In this document: positions 18,126 to 28,086 of the stretch, piece after piece
Numbering within the stretch: the first letter of the stretch is position 1
How the letters are laid out: every line of letters begins with the position of its first letter
Assembly (NCBI RefSeq): GCF_900096975.1
Contig: NZ_FMYQ01000030.1
Coordinates: forward strand, 43,334 to 107,333
DNA length: 64,000 bases
Reading direction: 5' to 3'
DNA from: Paraburkholderia lycopersici
Lineage (GTDB): Bacteria; Pseudomonadota; Gammaproteobacteria; Burkholderiales; Burkholderiaceae
Made by a program: the position numbers and the translations under genes
The notes under the pieces: generated by a model
Told to the model about the DNA's origin: nothing
Seen by the model: only the letters and a program-made list of their open reading frames with translations
The model's database searches: none

Positions 18126-20825
18126 ATGTCCGATACCGCCACGCCCACCGTGATCCGCCGCGAAGATTACGCGCCGCCCGCCTTCCTGATCGATACCGTC
18201 GACCTCGAATTCGACCTCGTGCCCGAGCGCACCGTCGTCAAGAGCACGTTGCGCGTGCGGCGCAACCCCGACGCGAAACCCGCAGCGCATCTCGAGCTGA
18301 TGGGCGAGCAGCTCGAATTCATCGGCGCGGCCATCGACGGCGAGCCCTATGCGACCGTGCGCGCGCACGAGCACGGCCTCACGGTCGAAAACGTGCCCGA
18401 CGCCTTCACGCTCACGCTTACCGGCGCGTGCGATCCGGCCGCCAACACCACGCTGTCGGGCCTGTACGTCTCGGGCGGCAACTTCTTCACGCAGTGCGAG
18501 GCCGAGGGCTTTCGCCGCATCACGTGGTTCCTCGACCGCCCCGACGTGATGGCCACCTACACCGTCACGCTGCGCGCCGACAAGACCGCATATCCGGTAC
18601 TGCTTTCGAACGGCAACCTGATCGCCGAGGGCGACCTGTCCGACGGCCGCCACTATGCGAAGTGGGAAGACCCGTTCCGCAAGCCGAGCTATCTGTTCGC
18701 GCTGGTGGCGGGCAAGCTCGTGGCGCTCGAAGAGCACATCACGAGCGGCTCGGGCAAGGAGAAGCTGCTGCAGGTGTGGGTCGAGCCGCACGACCTCGAC
18801 AAGACGCGCCACGCGATGGACTCGCTCATCCACGCGATCCGCTGGGACGAGCAGCGCTTCGGCCTCGAACTCGATCTCGACCGCTTCATGATCGTCGCCG
18901 TGAGCGACTTCAACATGGGCGCGATGGAGAACAAGGGGCTCAACATCTTCAACACGAAATACGTGCTGGCGAACCCCGAAACGGCCACCGACGTCGACTT
19001 CGCCAACATCGAGGCCGTGGTCGGCCACGAATACTTCCACAACTGGACCGGCAACCGCGTGACCTGCCGCGACTGGTTCCAGTTGAGCCTGAAGGAAGGG
19101 CTCACGGTGTTCCGCGACCAGGAGTTCTCGGCGGCCATGTCGGGGGGCGACGAAAACGAGGCCGCGCGCGCGACGAGGCGCATCGAGGACGTGCGCGTGC
19201 TGCGCCAGATGCAGTTCGCCGAGGACGCCGGCCCGATGGCACATCCGGTGCGCCCCGAGAGCTACGTCGAGATCAACAACTTCTACACGATGACCGTCTA
19301 TGAGAAAGGCGCGGAAGTCGTGCGGATGTACCAGACGCTGCTCGGCCGCGACGGCTTCCGCAAGGGCATGGACCTGTACTTCCAGCGCCACGACGGCCAT
19401 GCCGTGACCTGCGACGACTTCCGCCGCGCGATGGCCGACGCCAACGGCCGCGACCTCGCGCAGTTCGAGCGCTGGTACAGCCAGGCGGGGACGCCGCGCG
19501 TGGCGGTCACGACGAGCTATGACGAAGGCACGCGCTGCTACAGCGTGACGCTCACGCAGGGCTACACCAACGGCTCGCCCGCCGCGCGCGAGACGCAGAA
19601 GGGCCCGCTGCACATTCCGTTCGCGATCGGCCTGATCGGCCCGGACGGCGCGGACCTGCCGCTGCGCCTCGAAGGCGAGACCGCCGCGCAAGGCACGACG
19701 CGCGTGCTGGAGCTGACCGAAACGCAGCAAACCTTCACGTTCGCCGACGTGCTGGCGAAGCCCCTGCCCTCGCTGCTGCGCAACTTCTCGGCGCCCGTCG
19801 TCGTCGATTACGACTATGGCAACGACGAGCTTGCGTTCCTGCTCGCGCACGACAGCGACGCGTTCAACCGCTGGGAAGCGGGCCAGCGCCTCGCCACGCG
19901 CGAGCTGCTCGCGCTCGCCGGGCGCGCCGCCGCGAGCCAACCGCTGGAAATCAACGACGCGCTCGTCGACGCCTTCCGCCGCGTGCTGACCGACGAATTG
20001 CTCTCGCCGTCGTTCCGCGAACTCGCGCTCATGCTGCCGTCGGAAACCTATCTCGCCGAGCAGATGGCGCAATCCGATCCTGCCGCCGTGCACGCCGCAC
20101 GCCAGTTCGTGCGCAAGCAACTGGCGGCCGCACTGAAGGCGCAATGGCTCGCGGCCTATGAGCGCAATGTCACGCCGGGCGCGTACGAGCCGACGCCCGA
20201 GGCGGCCGGTCATCGCGGACTGAAGAACCTTGCGCTCTCGTATCTCTCCGAACTCGACGATTCCGCCGAAGCGGTACGGCTCGCCACGGCGCAGTACGAA
20301 GCCGCGAACAACATGACCGACCGCTCGGCCGCGCTTTCCGCGCTGCTCAACGCACAAACGGCCACGGGCGGCGCGCTTGACGACCCGGCGCGCGCGGCGC
20401 TCGAAGACTTCTACGTGCGCTTCGAAAAGGAGCCGCTCGTCATCGACAAGTGGTTCGCGCTGCAGGCCACGCAGCGCGGCACGGCGCAACGCCCGACCAT
20501 CGAAACCGTGCGCGCGCTCATGGGCCACCCCGCGTTCAACATCAGGAACCCGAACCGCGCACGCTCGCTGATCTTCAGCTTCTGCGCCGCGAACCCCGCG
20601 CAGTTCCATGCGGCAGACGGGTCGGGCTATACGTTCTGGGCCGACCAGGTGATCGCGCTCGACGCGCTCAATCCGCAGGTCGCGGCACGCCTTGCCCGGA
20701 ATCTCGAACTGTGGCGCCGCTTCACGCCCACGCTGCGCGACGCGATGCGCGCGGCGCTGGAACGCGTCGCCGCAGAAGCGAAATCGCGCGACGTGCGCGA
20801 GATCGTCGAAAAAGCGCTGGCTTGA
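18126..20825 (+). CDS. pepN: aminopeptidase N
   Basis: An M1-family zinc aminopeptidase that removes N-terminal residues from peptides in the cytoplasm. The 899-residue protein has the exopeptidase motif NMGAMENKGLN at about residues 262-272. The zinc motif GHEYFHNWTGNR lies at about residues 300-311, with the distal Glu some 20 residues on in LKEGLTVFRD. Spacing matches the E. coli enzyme. Domains III and IV of the gamma-proteobacterial type follow to the C terminus. The ATG at 18126 is used. It is a single-gene unit followed by a terminator at 20889. Confidence 0.97.
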   Translation: MSDTATPTVIRREDYAPPAFLIDTVDLEFDLVPERTVVKSTLRVRRNPDAKPAAHLELMGEQLEFIGAAIDGEPYATVRAHEHGLTVENVPDAFTLTLTGACDPAANTTLSGLYVSGGNFFTQCEAEGFRRITWFLDRPDVMATYTVTLRADKTAYPVLLSNGNLIAEGDLSDGRHYAKWEDPFRKPSYLFALVAGKLVALEEHITSGSGKEKLLQVWVEPHDLDKTRHAMDSLIHAIRWDEQRFGLELDLDRFMIVAVSDFNMGAMENKGLNIFNTKYVLANPETATDVDFANIEAVVGHEYFHNWTGNRVTCRDWFQLSLKEGLTVFRDQEFSAAMSGGDENEAARATRRIEDVRVLRQMQFAEDAGPMAHPVRPESYVEINNFYTMTVYEKGAEVVRMYQTLLGRDGFRKGMDLYFQRHDGHAVTCDDFRRAMADANGRDLAQFERWYSQAGTPRVAVTTSYDEGTRCYSVTLTQGYTNGSPAARETQKGPLHIPFAIGLIGPDGADLPLRLEGETAAQGTTRVLELTETQQTFTFADVLAKPLPSLLRNFSAPVVVDYDYGNDELAFLLAHDSDAFNRWEAGQRLATRELLALAGRAAASQPLEINDALVDAFRRVLTDELLSPSFRELALMLPSETYLAEQMAQSDPAAVHAARQFVRKQLAAALKAQWLAAYERNVTPGAYEPTPEAAGHRGLKNLALSYLSELDDSAEAVRLATAQYEAANNMTDRSAALSALLNAQTATGGALDDPARAALEDFYVRFEKEPLVIDKWFALQATQRGTAQRPTIETVRALMGHPAFNIRNPNRARSLIFSFCAANPAQFHAADGSGYTFWADQVIALDALNPQVAARLARNLELWRRFTPTLRDAMRAALERVAAEAKSRDVREIVEKALA

Positions 20826-20888
20826 TCCGACGGAAAGGAAAGCGATGAAGAAGCGCGACGCATTCACGGCGCCGCGCGGCAGACAACC

Positions 20889-20916
20889 AGCCGGCCTTCG
20901 CGCCGGCTTTTTTTTG
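20889..20916 (+). terminator. Rho-independent terminator of pepN
   Basis: AGCCGGC (20889-20895) pairs with GCCGGCT (20902-20908), followed by a run of eight T. Confidence 0.85.
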
Positions 20917-21085
20917 CGCATTCTTTCCGTTTTTTTTCGGGGGCACCCCACGCCCGATCTTCGCCCGGAAGTGCCGCCCGGCGCGGCAAGCCGCGCTGGC
21001 GCTTTATTTTGCACGGCTGTGCGGCGGCCGGCCACAGTCGAGCGGGTAGAATTGCGCTATTCCCAAGCGTATCCGGAGTACTGCA

Positions 21086-22102
<1,017 letters not shown>

Positions 22103-22120
22103 AAAAGATAAGGAAAGGGC

Positions 22121-22149
22121 TTGCATAGTTCGAGTCACTTTCCTATAAT
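22121..22149 (+). promoter_or_regulatory. sigma-70 promoter of tRNA-Thr
   Basis: TTGCAT (22121-22126) and TATAAT (22144-22149) are separated by exactly 17 bases. Transcription would start about 10 bases ahead of the tRNA at 22168. Confidence 0.85.
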
Positions 22150-22167
22150 CTTTCTTCTCTGATGCAC

Positions 22168-22243
22168 GCCGGAATAGCTCAGACGGTAGAGCAGCGCATT
22201 CGTAATGCGAAGGTCGGGGGTTCGATTCCTCTTTCCGGCACCA
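22168..22243 (+). tRNA. tRNA-Thr (anticodon CGU)
   Basis: A full cloverleaf is readable. The acceptor GCCGGAA pairs with TTCCGGC, the D arm is AGCTCAGACGGTAGAGCA, the anticodon stem-loop is CGCATTCGTAATGCG with anticodon CGT, and the T arm has GTTCGATTC. The 3' CCA is encoded. The gene is preceded by a near-consensus promoter and followed by a terminator. Confidence 0.97.
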
Positions 22244-22253
22244 GGATTCAAGC

Positions 22254-22286
22254 AAAAAGCCCAGTCTCATGACTGGGCTTTTTGCT
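22254..22286 (+). terminator. terminator of tRNA-Thr
   Basis: AGCCCAGTC (22258-22266) pairs with GACTGGGCT (22271-22279) around TCAT, with an A run before and T run after. It could act in both directions. Confidence 0.85.
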
Positions 22287-23058
22287 TTTACAGGCCAACA
22301 GCATCACGAGCGATTCAATCAGACGCCCCCGAAGGGGGCTTCAGGCGCGTCACATTTCCGAGCTGGTGCATCTGCATAATTTGGGCTCGTCAGGCAACCT
22401 GACGAGCCTGGGCCGGGACGTCGAGGAAGCCGCTTCGCAGCGATTCTTCGGTCTTGATGTCAACGCTGGCGGCAACTTCAACTCATCACTCGAGCCTGCC
22501 ATCCGTTTCCACACCGTATCAGGCCCGCATTCATGCCAGGCGGACACACGCACCACGGCTATAGCGAATTATCGAAGCGCTCAATACGCCTCGTCCGCGA
22601 AAGCGGCAATTTACGCGGCTTCGATTGTTAAATCGCTGTCAAATCGTATCGAGCGCAAGTATTAATCGGTCAATTCGATGGAAATGGACGCTTACATAAT
22701 TTTAATTGTTATTAACGTTTACGCATCAACGTCCGAGCATAATCATCCGTTGTAGCCAGAAAGCGCGGCGCGCCAACGCGGCATGGCGCCTGTGCGGCAG
22801 AGGCCACACGGCCATGAGGAGAGCGATTGAAGGATTGTGCAACTGCAGCACTCGCTGCGCGCGGAAGCCGCTTCACCTGACTCACGGCGCATACAGCTGA
22901 GTGAAGAACAACCCAGCAATTGTATTCTTACGCCGTTAATAAGTTATATCGCTGTACGAATAAAGCAACATAGGCGCGCGAAAAGCACTGTTACGGCGAG
23001 CGGGACTAGCGCAGTCCAAGTGGAGAGCCGGATAATTGGCTCATATAGGAGAAAGATC
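22287..23058. other. gene-poor region with a perfect hairpin
   Basis: About 770 bases of lower GC than the surroundings with no supported gene. It contains GCCCCC/GGGGC around GAAG at 22324-22338. It also has a perfect 11-bp hairpin, GGCTCGTCAGG (22384-22394) and CCTGACGAGCC (22398-22408) with loop CAA. The latter has no T run, so it is not an obvious terminator. The stretch may be remnant island DNA next to tRNA-Thr, but no integrase or att repeat is visible. Confidence 0.4.
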
Positions 23059-23208
23059 ATGGATGCCAAACCGCCAAGGATTCCGACCCCGGACCAAGTT
23101 TTCAGCCCGGATCCGGAACCGGTGGCTGTCGAGTTCCTCGGCGACGAATTGCCCGCGCATGTGCGAGCCTTTCTTGACGAGCAACGCAAGTCGCACGAAC
23201 AGAAGTGA
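23059..23208 (+). CDS. small hypothetical protein
   Basis: A 49-residue acidic protein (MDAKPPRIPTPDQVF, with VEFLGDELPAHVRAFLDEQ in the second half). Support comes from a good ribosome binding site, TAGGAGAAAGATC directly before the ATG, and a composition unlike the shadows around it. I do not recognise the family. It is monocistronic, between tRNA-Thr and the chorismate mutase gene. Confidence 0.55.
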   Translation: MDAKPPRIPTPDQVFSPDPEPVAVEFLGDELPAHVRAFLDEQRKSHEQK

Positions 23209-23433
23209 CGGGAAACGCACACGTCCGCTCACGCGTGATTACGCGCGGAATGACCGTGCATATGCATAACGGTGTCGCGCTTCCGCGCTCACCGCGGTCG
23301 TAGGTGCCACTGGCGCACCAACTGCAAGTTCGTCGCCGGGCGGTGGCCGACACTACCGCCGCGCCAACAAACGCAAGCGCGCCCTAACCGGCTATGCTTC
23401 GCTTTTTGCCACCGGCGTCTTTCTTCCCACCCG

Positions 23434-24024
23434 ATGACCTTCCTGATCCGCGCGAGCGCGCGTTGCGCTGCCGCCCTGCTCTTCGCCATGCCGATTGCGT
23501 CCGTCCACGCGGACGGCGCCGACACCGCCCTTACCAATCTCGTCGCGCTCGTGTCGCAGCGGCTCTCGCTCGCCGAGCCCGTCGCGCACTGGAAATGGCA
23601 GCACCAGAAGCCGATCACCGATACGCCCCGTGAAGACGCCCTGCTCACCGAAGTGCAGAAGCGCGCTTCCGCGGCCGGCGTCGACCCCGCATTCGCGCGC
23701 GCGTTCTTCCGTGACCAGATCGACGCCAGCACGCAGATGCAAAAGTCGCTGTTCGATACCTGGCGCGCCTCCCAAGCCCCTTCCGACCCTGCCCCGGATC
23801 TCGCCGCTGTCACGCGGCCGCAACTCGACCGGCTCACGGGGGAACTGATCGGCGCGCTTGCGCGCGTGCAGCCGCTACGGGGCGCACCGGATTGCCCCGC
23901 GCGCGTCGCCCGATCGGTTGCGGACTGGAAGGAAATCACGCGATACGACTCGGAGCGCACGAGCGCGATGCATCACGCGCTGGCCCATGTCTGCGAGTCA
24001 GGCGGTGTAGGCGGCCTCGCCTGA
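23434..24024 (+). CDS. periplasmic chorismate mutase, AroQ gamma type
   Basis: Converts chorismate to prephenate outside the cytoplasm. The 196-residue protein begins with a cleavable signal peptide (ARCAAALLFAMPIASVHADG). An all-helical AroQ domain follows, with LVALVSQRLSLAEPVAHWKW and FFRDQIDASTQMQKSLFDTW, the secreted gamma-class pattern. The C-terminal half has the extra helices and a pair of cysteines (APDCPARVA and HVCESGG) that may form a disulfide. The frame is open upstream to 23272, but the ATG at 23434 starts directly at the signal peptide. The periplasmic role is unclear in this family and has been linked to host interaction in some pathogens. Confidence 0.85.
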   Translation: MTFLIRASARCAAALLFAMPIASVHADGADTALTNLVALVSQRLSLAEPVAHWKWQHQKPITDTPREDALLTEVQKRASAAGVDPAFARAFFRDQIDASTQMQKSLFDTWRASQAPSDPAPDLAAVTRPQLDRLTGELIGALARVQPLRGAPDCPARVARSVADWKEITRYDSERTSAMHHALAHVCESGGVGGLA

Positions 24025-24055
24025 ATACCGCCTGCCTCTCCGCTCATCGCATGCG

Positions 24056-25222
24056 TTACACCGGGCTCGCAAGGTCGTCGGCTTCCGAAGGTTGCAGCAC
24101 CTGCACACGAAGACCGCGCTCGAAGCGGCCTTGCAGAATGCGCCAGGTGGAAAGCTCGAATCGCCGCTCGGTGCTCGGGTCCATCACCAATCCGGCCTCG
24201 GCGGCGCTCGGAAAAGCGCCCACGTAGCACCAGCGATCAATCACGTGAAAGACGTCGGCGCCATTTGTCGTGTCTTGCTCCTGTACGAGCACCGCACCGC
24301 CGAACGGCCACGGCGCCGCGTTCAGGTCGGCCGGATCGCGCTTCGAAACGCGCTGCACACGGTTGAACGAGGGCTTGAGCGCGGCGATCCACTGCGCCTC
24401 GACAAGGAGTGCGCCCAGTTCGCCGCCCGTCGCGCGCCACTCCACCCTGCGCACCAGTTGCGCCATACGTTGCTCTCGCGCCGAACGCCGCTCGCCGCAA
24501 AGGTGCGCCCGGACGCGCTGGCGCACGCGCACGCTGCGCCCGACATAGAGCGGAACGTCGCTTTCGCCATAGAACGCATACACGCCGTGGCCGGCCGGCG
24601 CCGTTTCGATGAATTCGTCGGTAATGTCGCCGGCCAGCACGTGGCGCCGCGTCGTGCGCTCGATCTGCGCCGCCAGTGTCTGCGCCGGCACGAGCGTCGG
24701 CAGGCGTTGCCAGAACTGCCAGAGGAGGTCGGCGTCGGCGAGCGCGCGATGGCGGTCCGACGGCACGAGCGAGTGGCGCTCGACCAGCGCATCGAGACCG
24801 TGGCGCTTCTCGCCCGGAAAGAGCGCTCGCGACAGACGCACCGTGCAGAGCACGTCGGGATTGAAGGAATAGCCAGCGCGCTCGAATTCGGCGCGCAGAA
24901 AACCGCGGTCGAACGCGGCGTTGTGGGCGATGAAGAGTTTCCCGGCGAGCCGCTCGTGCAGCTCGGCCGCGATGTCCGCGAAGCGCGGCGCGCCGCGCAC
25001 CATCGCGTCCGTAATGCCGGTGAGCTGCTGGATAAAGGGCGGGATAGCCTGGCCGGGATCGACGAGCGTGCTCCATCGCGTCACCTGCCCTCCCGCCACC
25101 TCCACGACGCCGACTTCGGTGATCCGGTGCTCGCCTACCGCCCCCCCCGTTGTCTCTAGATCGACGAAGACGAGGGGAAGATCGCCGACGGCCGGCGCGG
25201 CGCTCAAGGGGAATTCAAACAT
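24056..25222 (-). CDS. DnaQ-like exonuclease fused to a GIY-YIG nuclease domain
   Basis: A 388-residue two-domain nuclease. The N-terminal half is a DEDDh 3'-5' exonuclease: FVDLETTGG (Exo I), HNAAFDRGFL (Exo II) and HRALADADLL (Exo III). The second half is a UvrC-like GIY-YIG domain with GVYAFYGESDVPLYVGRSV near residue 225 and the Arg-containing helix RVRQRVRAHL. This is the proteobacterial polymerase III epsilon-like/Cho-like fusion. A DNA repair role is probable but not shown. An ATG at 25222 (MFEFPLS) is preferred to the one at 25255 because the domain starts just after it. It stands alone. Confidence 0.88.
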   Translation of the reverse strand: MFEFPLSAAPAVGDLPLVFVDLETTGGAVGEHRITEVGVVEVAGGQVTRWSTLVDPGQAIPPFIQQLTGITDAMVRGAPRFADIAAELHERLAGKLFIAHNAAFDRGFLRAEFERAGYSFNPDVLCTVRLSRALFPGEKRHGLDALVERHSLVPSDRHRALADADLLWQFWQRLPTLVPAQTLAAQIERTTRRHVLAGDITDEFIETAPAGHGVYAFYGESDVPLYVGRSVRVRQRVRAHLCGERRSAREQRMAQLVRRVEWRATGGELGALLVEAQWIAALKPSFNRVQRVSKRDPADLNAAPWPFGGAVLVQEQDTTNGADVFHVIDRWCYVGAFPSAAEAGLVMDPSTERRFELSTWRILQGRFERGLRVQVLQPSEADDLASPV

Positions 25223-25424
25223 GGTGAAACGGCGGGGAAATGGAAAACGGCCCAAGTATGCACCGTTTGGACGCCGCGCGCCGACGGTTCTGGCAACGTA
25301 AGTCCCGTTTACGGTTTTCGCGAAAGCCGATTCCGCATATCTGGTTATCTCAGGGTTTATCCCAATTAAATGTGCGACAAAAAAACGCGGTCAGTGTCGA
25401 TGCATGAATATCAATATGCAAAAA

Positions 25425-25456
25425 CAAAAAGCCCCGGGATTGCCCGGGGCTTTTTC
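25425..25456 (-). terminator. terminator of the cold-shock gene
   Basis: AAAAAGCCCCGGG pairs with CCCGGGGCTTTTT around ATTG, 42 bases past the csp stop. It is symmetric and may act in both directions. Confidence 0.85.
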
Positions 25457-25497
25457 AGCATGAGCGCTCTCGTACACCGAGCGCTGGCGCGCAGCAC

Positions 25498-25701
25498 TTA
25501 CAGCGGCTGGATGTTCGCAGCCTGCTTGCCCTTCGGGCCGACCTTGACGTCGAACGAGACACGCTGGTTCTCCTTCAGCGACTTGAAGCCGTCGATGCGG
25601 ATTTCCGAGAAGTGCGCGAACAGATCGTCGCCGCCGGCGTCAGACGTGATGAAGCCAAAGCCCTTCGCATCATTGAACCATTTGACGATACCGGTTTCCA
25701 T
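25498..25701 (-). CDS. cold-shock protein, CspA family
   Basis: A 67-residue single-stranded RNA/DNA chaperone of the cold-shock domain family. RNP1 reads KGFGFITSD and RNP2 reads DLFAHFSEI, and the domain fills the whole protein. It ends in the common PKGKQAANIQPL tail. The ATG at 25701 has GAGGGAAACTGAAAC upstream. A long A+T-rich leader precedes it, which fits the known post-transcriptional control of csp genes. Which paralogue it is cannot be told. Confidence 0.95.
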   Translation of the reverse strand: METGIVKWFNDAKGFGFITSDAGGDDLFAHFSEIRIDGFKSLKENQRVSFDVKVGPKGKQAANIQPL

Positions 25702-26116
25702 GTTTCAGTTTCCCTCAAGATTTTAATGACGCGGGCCATTACCCCTCACGCCGCATCCAACCAATTCCCGCTATCCCGCGCAAATGAATTTCACATTTTG
25801 CAATTGATTGCTGCGGAACGAAAATCAGCATTGGTGTTATACGAGGAACGACAATCGCCAGTCAAGCGAATTTTTTATAACAGCATTCCCGATTTCACGA
25901 TAAAAGCGGTACGCATCAACAAGTCTCGAGAAAATCGCATGCGCCGCGAATCAATTTCGAATCTGTCTTTTTTACCCGCCATTATCTTTTGTGCTGTTTC
26001 GGCCGGAAAGTTTTCCCGAGATGTAACAATCCGTGTCAAACGTAAGTGTTTCTCCCGGTTGTTCGAGTAATACATTCAATTCATGATTGGTATTGTTAGC
26101 GGCATAGGAGGTCATC
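25702..26116 (-). promoter_or_regulatory. A+T-rich leader/promoter region of the cold-shock gene
   Basis: No gene is supported in these 415 bases; open frames on both strands lack ribosome binding sites. The markedly low GC immediately upstream of csp is what one expects for a long cold-shock 5' untranslated region plus promoter. The right end also holds the ribosome binding site of the small gene at 26117. Confidence 0.5.
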
Positions 26117-26317
26117 ATGCTGACGACTCTGCGGCGATGGATTCATTGGCTTGTGCAAACGGACGGGATTACGTCGACGGCTGAAGAAGCCGAAGCCTAC
26201 GGCGCATGGCACGGGGACCACTGGCACAACCTGCTATGTTCCCCTATGGACGCCCGGCACTACGTAATGGAAGACTGGAGCCTGCAACCAGAACCGCCGC
26301 ACGCGAACACCAGATAA
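26117..26317 (+). CDS. small hypothetical protein
   Basis: A 66-residue protein (MLTTLRRWIHWLVQTDG, then EEAEAYGAWHGDHWHNLL) rich in Trp and His. The ribosome binding site is excellent: AGGAGGTCATC directly before the ATG. I do not recognise the family. It lies alone between the cold-shock leader and the sRNA candidate encoded on the other strand. Confidence 0.6.
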   Translation: MLTTLRRWIHWLVQTDGITSTAEEAEAYGAWHGDHWHNLLCSPMDARHYVMEDWSLQPEPPHANTR

Positions 26318-26346
26318 AGCTGGCGCGCAAGCTGGTTTAAGCGGGC

Positions 26347-26431
26347 AAAAAAAAGCGCGGCTGGAAGGCCGCGCCGACAAAGGTTTGGAGATCTTTTTCG
26401 TCAACGAAAAAGTCTGCTTCGGAAAGCAGCA
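26347..26431 (-). ncRNA. candidate small RNA with three hairpins
   Basis: Read on the minus strand, a -10-like TATACT (26442-26437) is followed by three successive hairpins. These are CTGCTT/AAGCAG with loop TCCG (26429-26414), CTTTTTCG/CGAAAAAG with loop TTGA (26412-26393), and a canonical terminator GCGCGGC/GCCGCGC (26374-26355) ending in eight T. No protein gene on that strand uses this terminator, so an independent transcript of about 85 nt is the simplest explanation. The -35 region is weak (TTAATC at 18-base spacing). It is divergent from the porin gene. Confidence 0.55.
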
Positions 26432-26845
26432 TTTACAGTATAGCCGCACACATGTCTGACGATTAAGCATTGGACGCACAACCATCTGTTACGCTGGGCG
26501 CAATAATCCGTTCAGGCCGTTTAACGCGTTTTTCACAATCAATTGCTGTAGCGATCGCACAACGCCCGTGCGATTGACAGCCCCGCGCCCTCCCCGGGAA
26601 ATCAGCCCAAAGCCTTTACTGGCAGGGCCTGGAGCGGGCGAAATAATAATTTCCGTTGCCGCAATACTTTATTGCGCAAATCGGAATCCCTCCTCTTCGA
26701 ACACGCTCTCTACACTCTGGCTGTCTGGAAACCGACTTGGACGGATTAATTCGTACTACGCGGACTTGGCATCGCTGCGCTTCGCGTAGACGGTTTCCCA
26801 AACAGGGTTCAACGAAACCCACCTCTGTTCTCGGAGTTTACAAAG
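26432..26845. promoter_or_regulatory. porin upstream region
   Basis: No gene is seen between the sRNA candidate and the porin start. The stretch must hold the porin promoter and leader. I could not identify clear hexamers or an operator. Confidence 0.4.
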
Positions 26846-28018
26846 ATGAAAAAGACTCTCATGGTCGCTGCCCTGACGGGCGTTTTTGCAACGGCTGCGC
26901 ACGCGCAAAGCAGCGTTACGCTGTACGGCCTCATCGATGCAGGCATCACCTACACGAACAACCAGAACGGCCACAGCGCCTGGCAAGCCACGAGCGGCAC
27001 CATCAACGGCAGCCGTTGGGGCCTGCGCGGCGCTGAAGACCTCGGTGGCGGTCTGAAGGCCATCTTCACGTTGGAAAACGGCTTCAGCATCATGAACGGC
27101 ACGGCTTCCCAGTCGGGCCGCATGTTCGGTCGTCAGGCGTTCGTCGGTCTCGCAAGCGACCAGTTCGGCGCGGTCACCCTCGGTCGTCAGTACGACTCCG
27201 TGGTCGACTACCTCGCACCGCTTTCGAACACCGGCACGCAATACGGCGGCACGATCGCTGCTCACCCGTACGATAACGACAACCTGAACAACTCGGTCCG
27301 TTTCAACAACACGATCAAGTACTCGAGCGTCAACTACGCTGGCTTCAAGTTTGGGGGCACGTACTCGTTCTCGAACAGCACCGACTTCGCGAACAACCGT
27401 GCATACAGCTTCGGCGGTTCGTATAGCTGGGGCGGCCTGAATGTTGCAGCCGGGTACCTGCAGTTGAACAACGACGTTCCGAACGCTCCGTTCACGAACG
27501 CGAACGGCCCGGCTTCGACGGCAGCCGGCGCGCAAACCGGCGAATGGACGTTCCTGGCAGGCCGCCAGCGCACGTTCGGCGGCGGCGTGAACTACACGTT
27601 CGGCTCCGCTACGGCTGGCTTCGTCTACACGCAGACGAACCTCTCGGGCACGGCGAACGGCGGCATCTCGGCCAAGCAGTCGGGCACGACCGCCGGTGTG
27701 GGCTTCAATGGCGACAGCGCACGCTTCCAGAACTTCGAAGGCAACATCCGTTACGCTCTGACCCCGGCTCTCAGCCTGGCCGGCGCGTATACCTACACCC
27801 GTGCCAATTTCGGCGGCGGCGTGAACCCGAACTACAACACCGTCGCACTGCAGTCGGATTACGCACTGTCGAAGCGCACCGACGTCTACCTGCAAGGCGA
27901 CTGGCAGCACATCTCGTCGAACTCGGACAATATCGGCCCGTTCCTGAACGGCCTGTCGTCGGCTTCGCGCACGCAAGACCAGGTGGCTGTGACGGTCGGT
28001 ATGCGTCACCGCTTCTAA
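26846..28018 (+). CDS. Gram-negative porin (OmpC/OpcP-like)
   Basis: A 390-residue outer-membrane beta-barrel that lets small solutes through. The signal peptide MKKTLMVAALTGVFATAAHA is followed by the mature start QSSVTLYGLIDAG, the signature of betaproteobacterial trimeric porins. The barrel ends in a strand with C-terminal Phe (VTVGMRHRF), the BAM recognition signal. Codon use is strongly biased to AAC, ACG and CGT, as in highly expressed genes. It is monocistronic. Two stem-loops follow, an 8-bp hairpin at 28028-28048 and a terminator at 28058. Confidence 0.95.
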   Translation: MKKTLMVAALTGVFATAAHAQSSVTLYGLIDAGITYTNNQNGHSAWQATSGTINGSRWGLRGAEDLGGGLKAIFTLENGFSIMNGTASQSGRMFGRQAFVGLASDQFGAVTLGRQYDSVVDYLAPLSNTGTQYGGTIAAHPYDNDNLNNSVRFNNTIKYSSVNYAGFKFGGTYSFSNSTDFANNRAYSFGGSYSWGGLNVAAGYLQLNNDVPNAPFTNANGPASTAAGAQTGEWTFLAGRQRTFGGGVNYTFGSATAGFVYTQTNLSGTANGGISAKQSGTTAGVGFNGDSARFQNFEGNIRYALTPALSLAGAYTYTRANFGGGVNPNYNTVALQSDYALSKRTDVYLQGDWQHISSNSDNIGPFLNGLSSASRTQDQVAVTVGMRHRF

Positions 28019-28027
28019 GCAGCCCGT

Positions 28028-28086
28028 TGCTGGCCACTTCGGCCAGCACCGCAGTTGAAAAAGGCGCCGCTTGCGGCGCCTTATTT
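28028..28086. terminator. hairpin and bidirectional terminator between porin and greB
   Basis: TGCTGGCC/GGCCAGCA with loop ACTTC (28028-28048) is followed by GGCGCC/GGCGCC with flanking A and T runs (28058-28086). The second stem overlaps the last codons of greB and can end both convergent genes. Confidence 0.8.

Noticed and set aside
18096..21035. 979-codon open frame opposite pepN
   Set aside because: Antisense frame kept open by high GC and codon bias of pepN; its translation is Arg/Val/Ala/Glu-rich without motifs.
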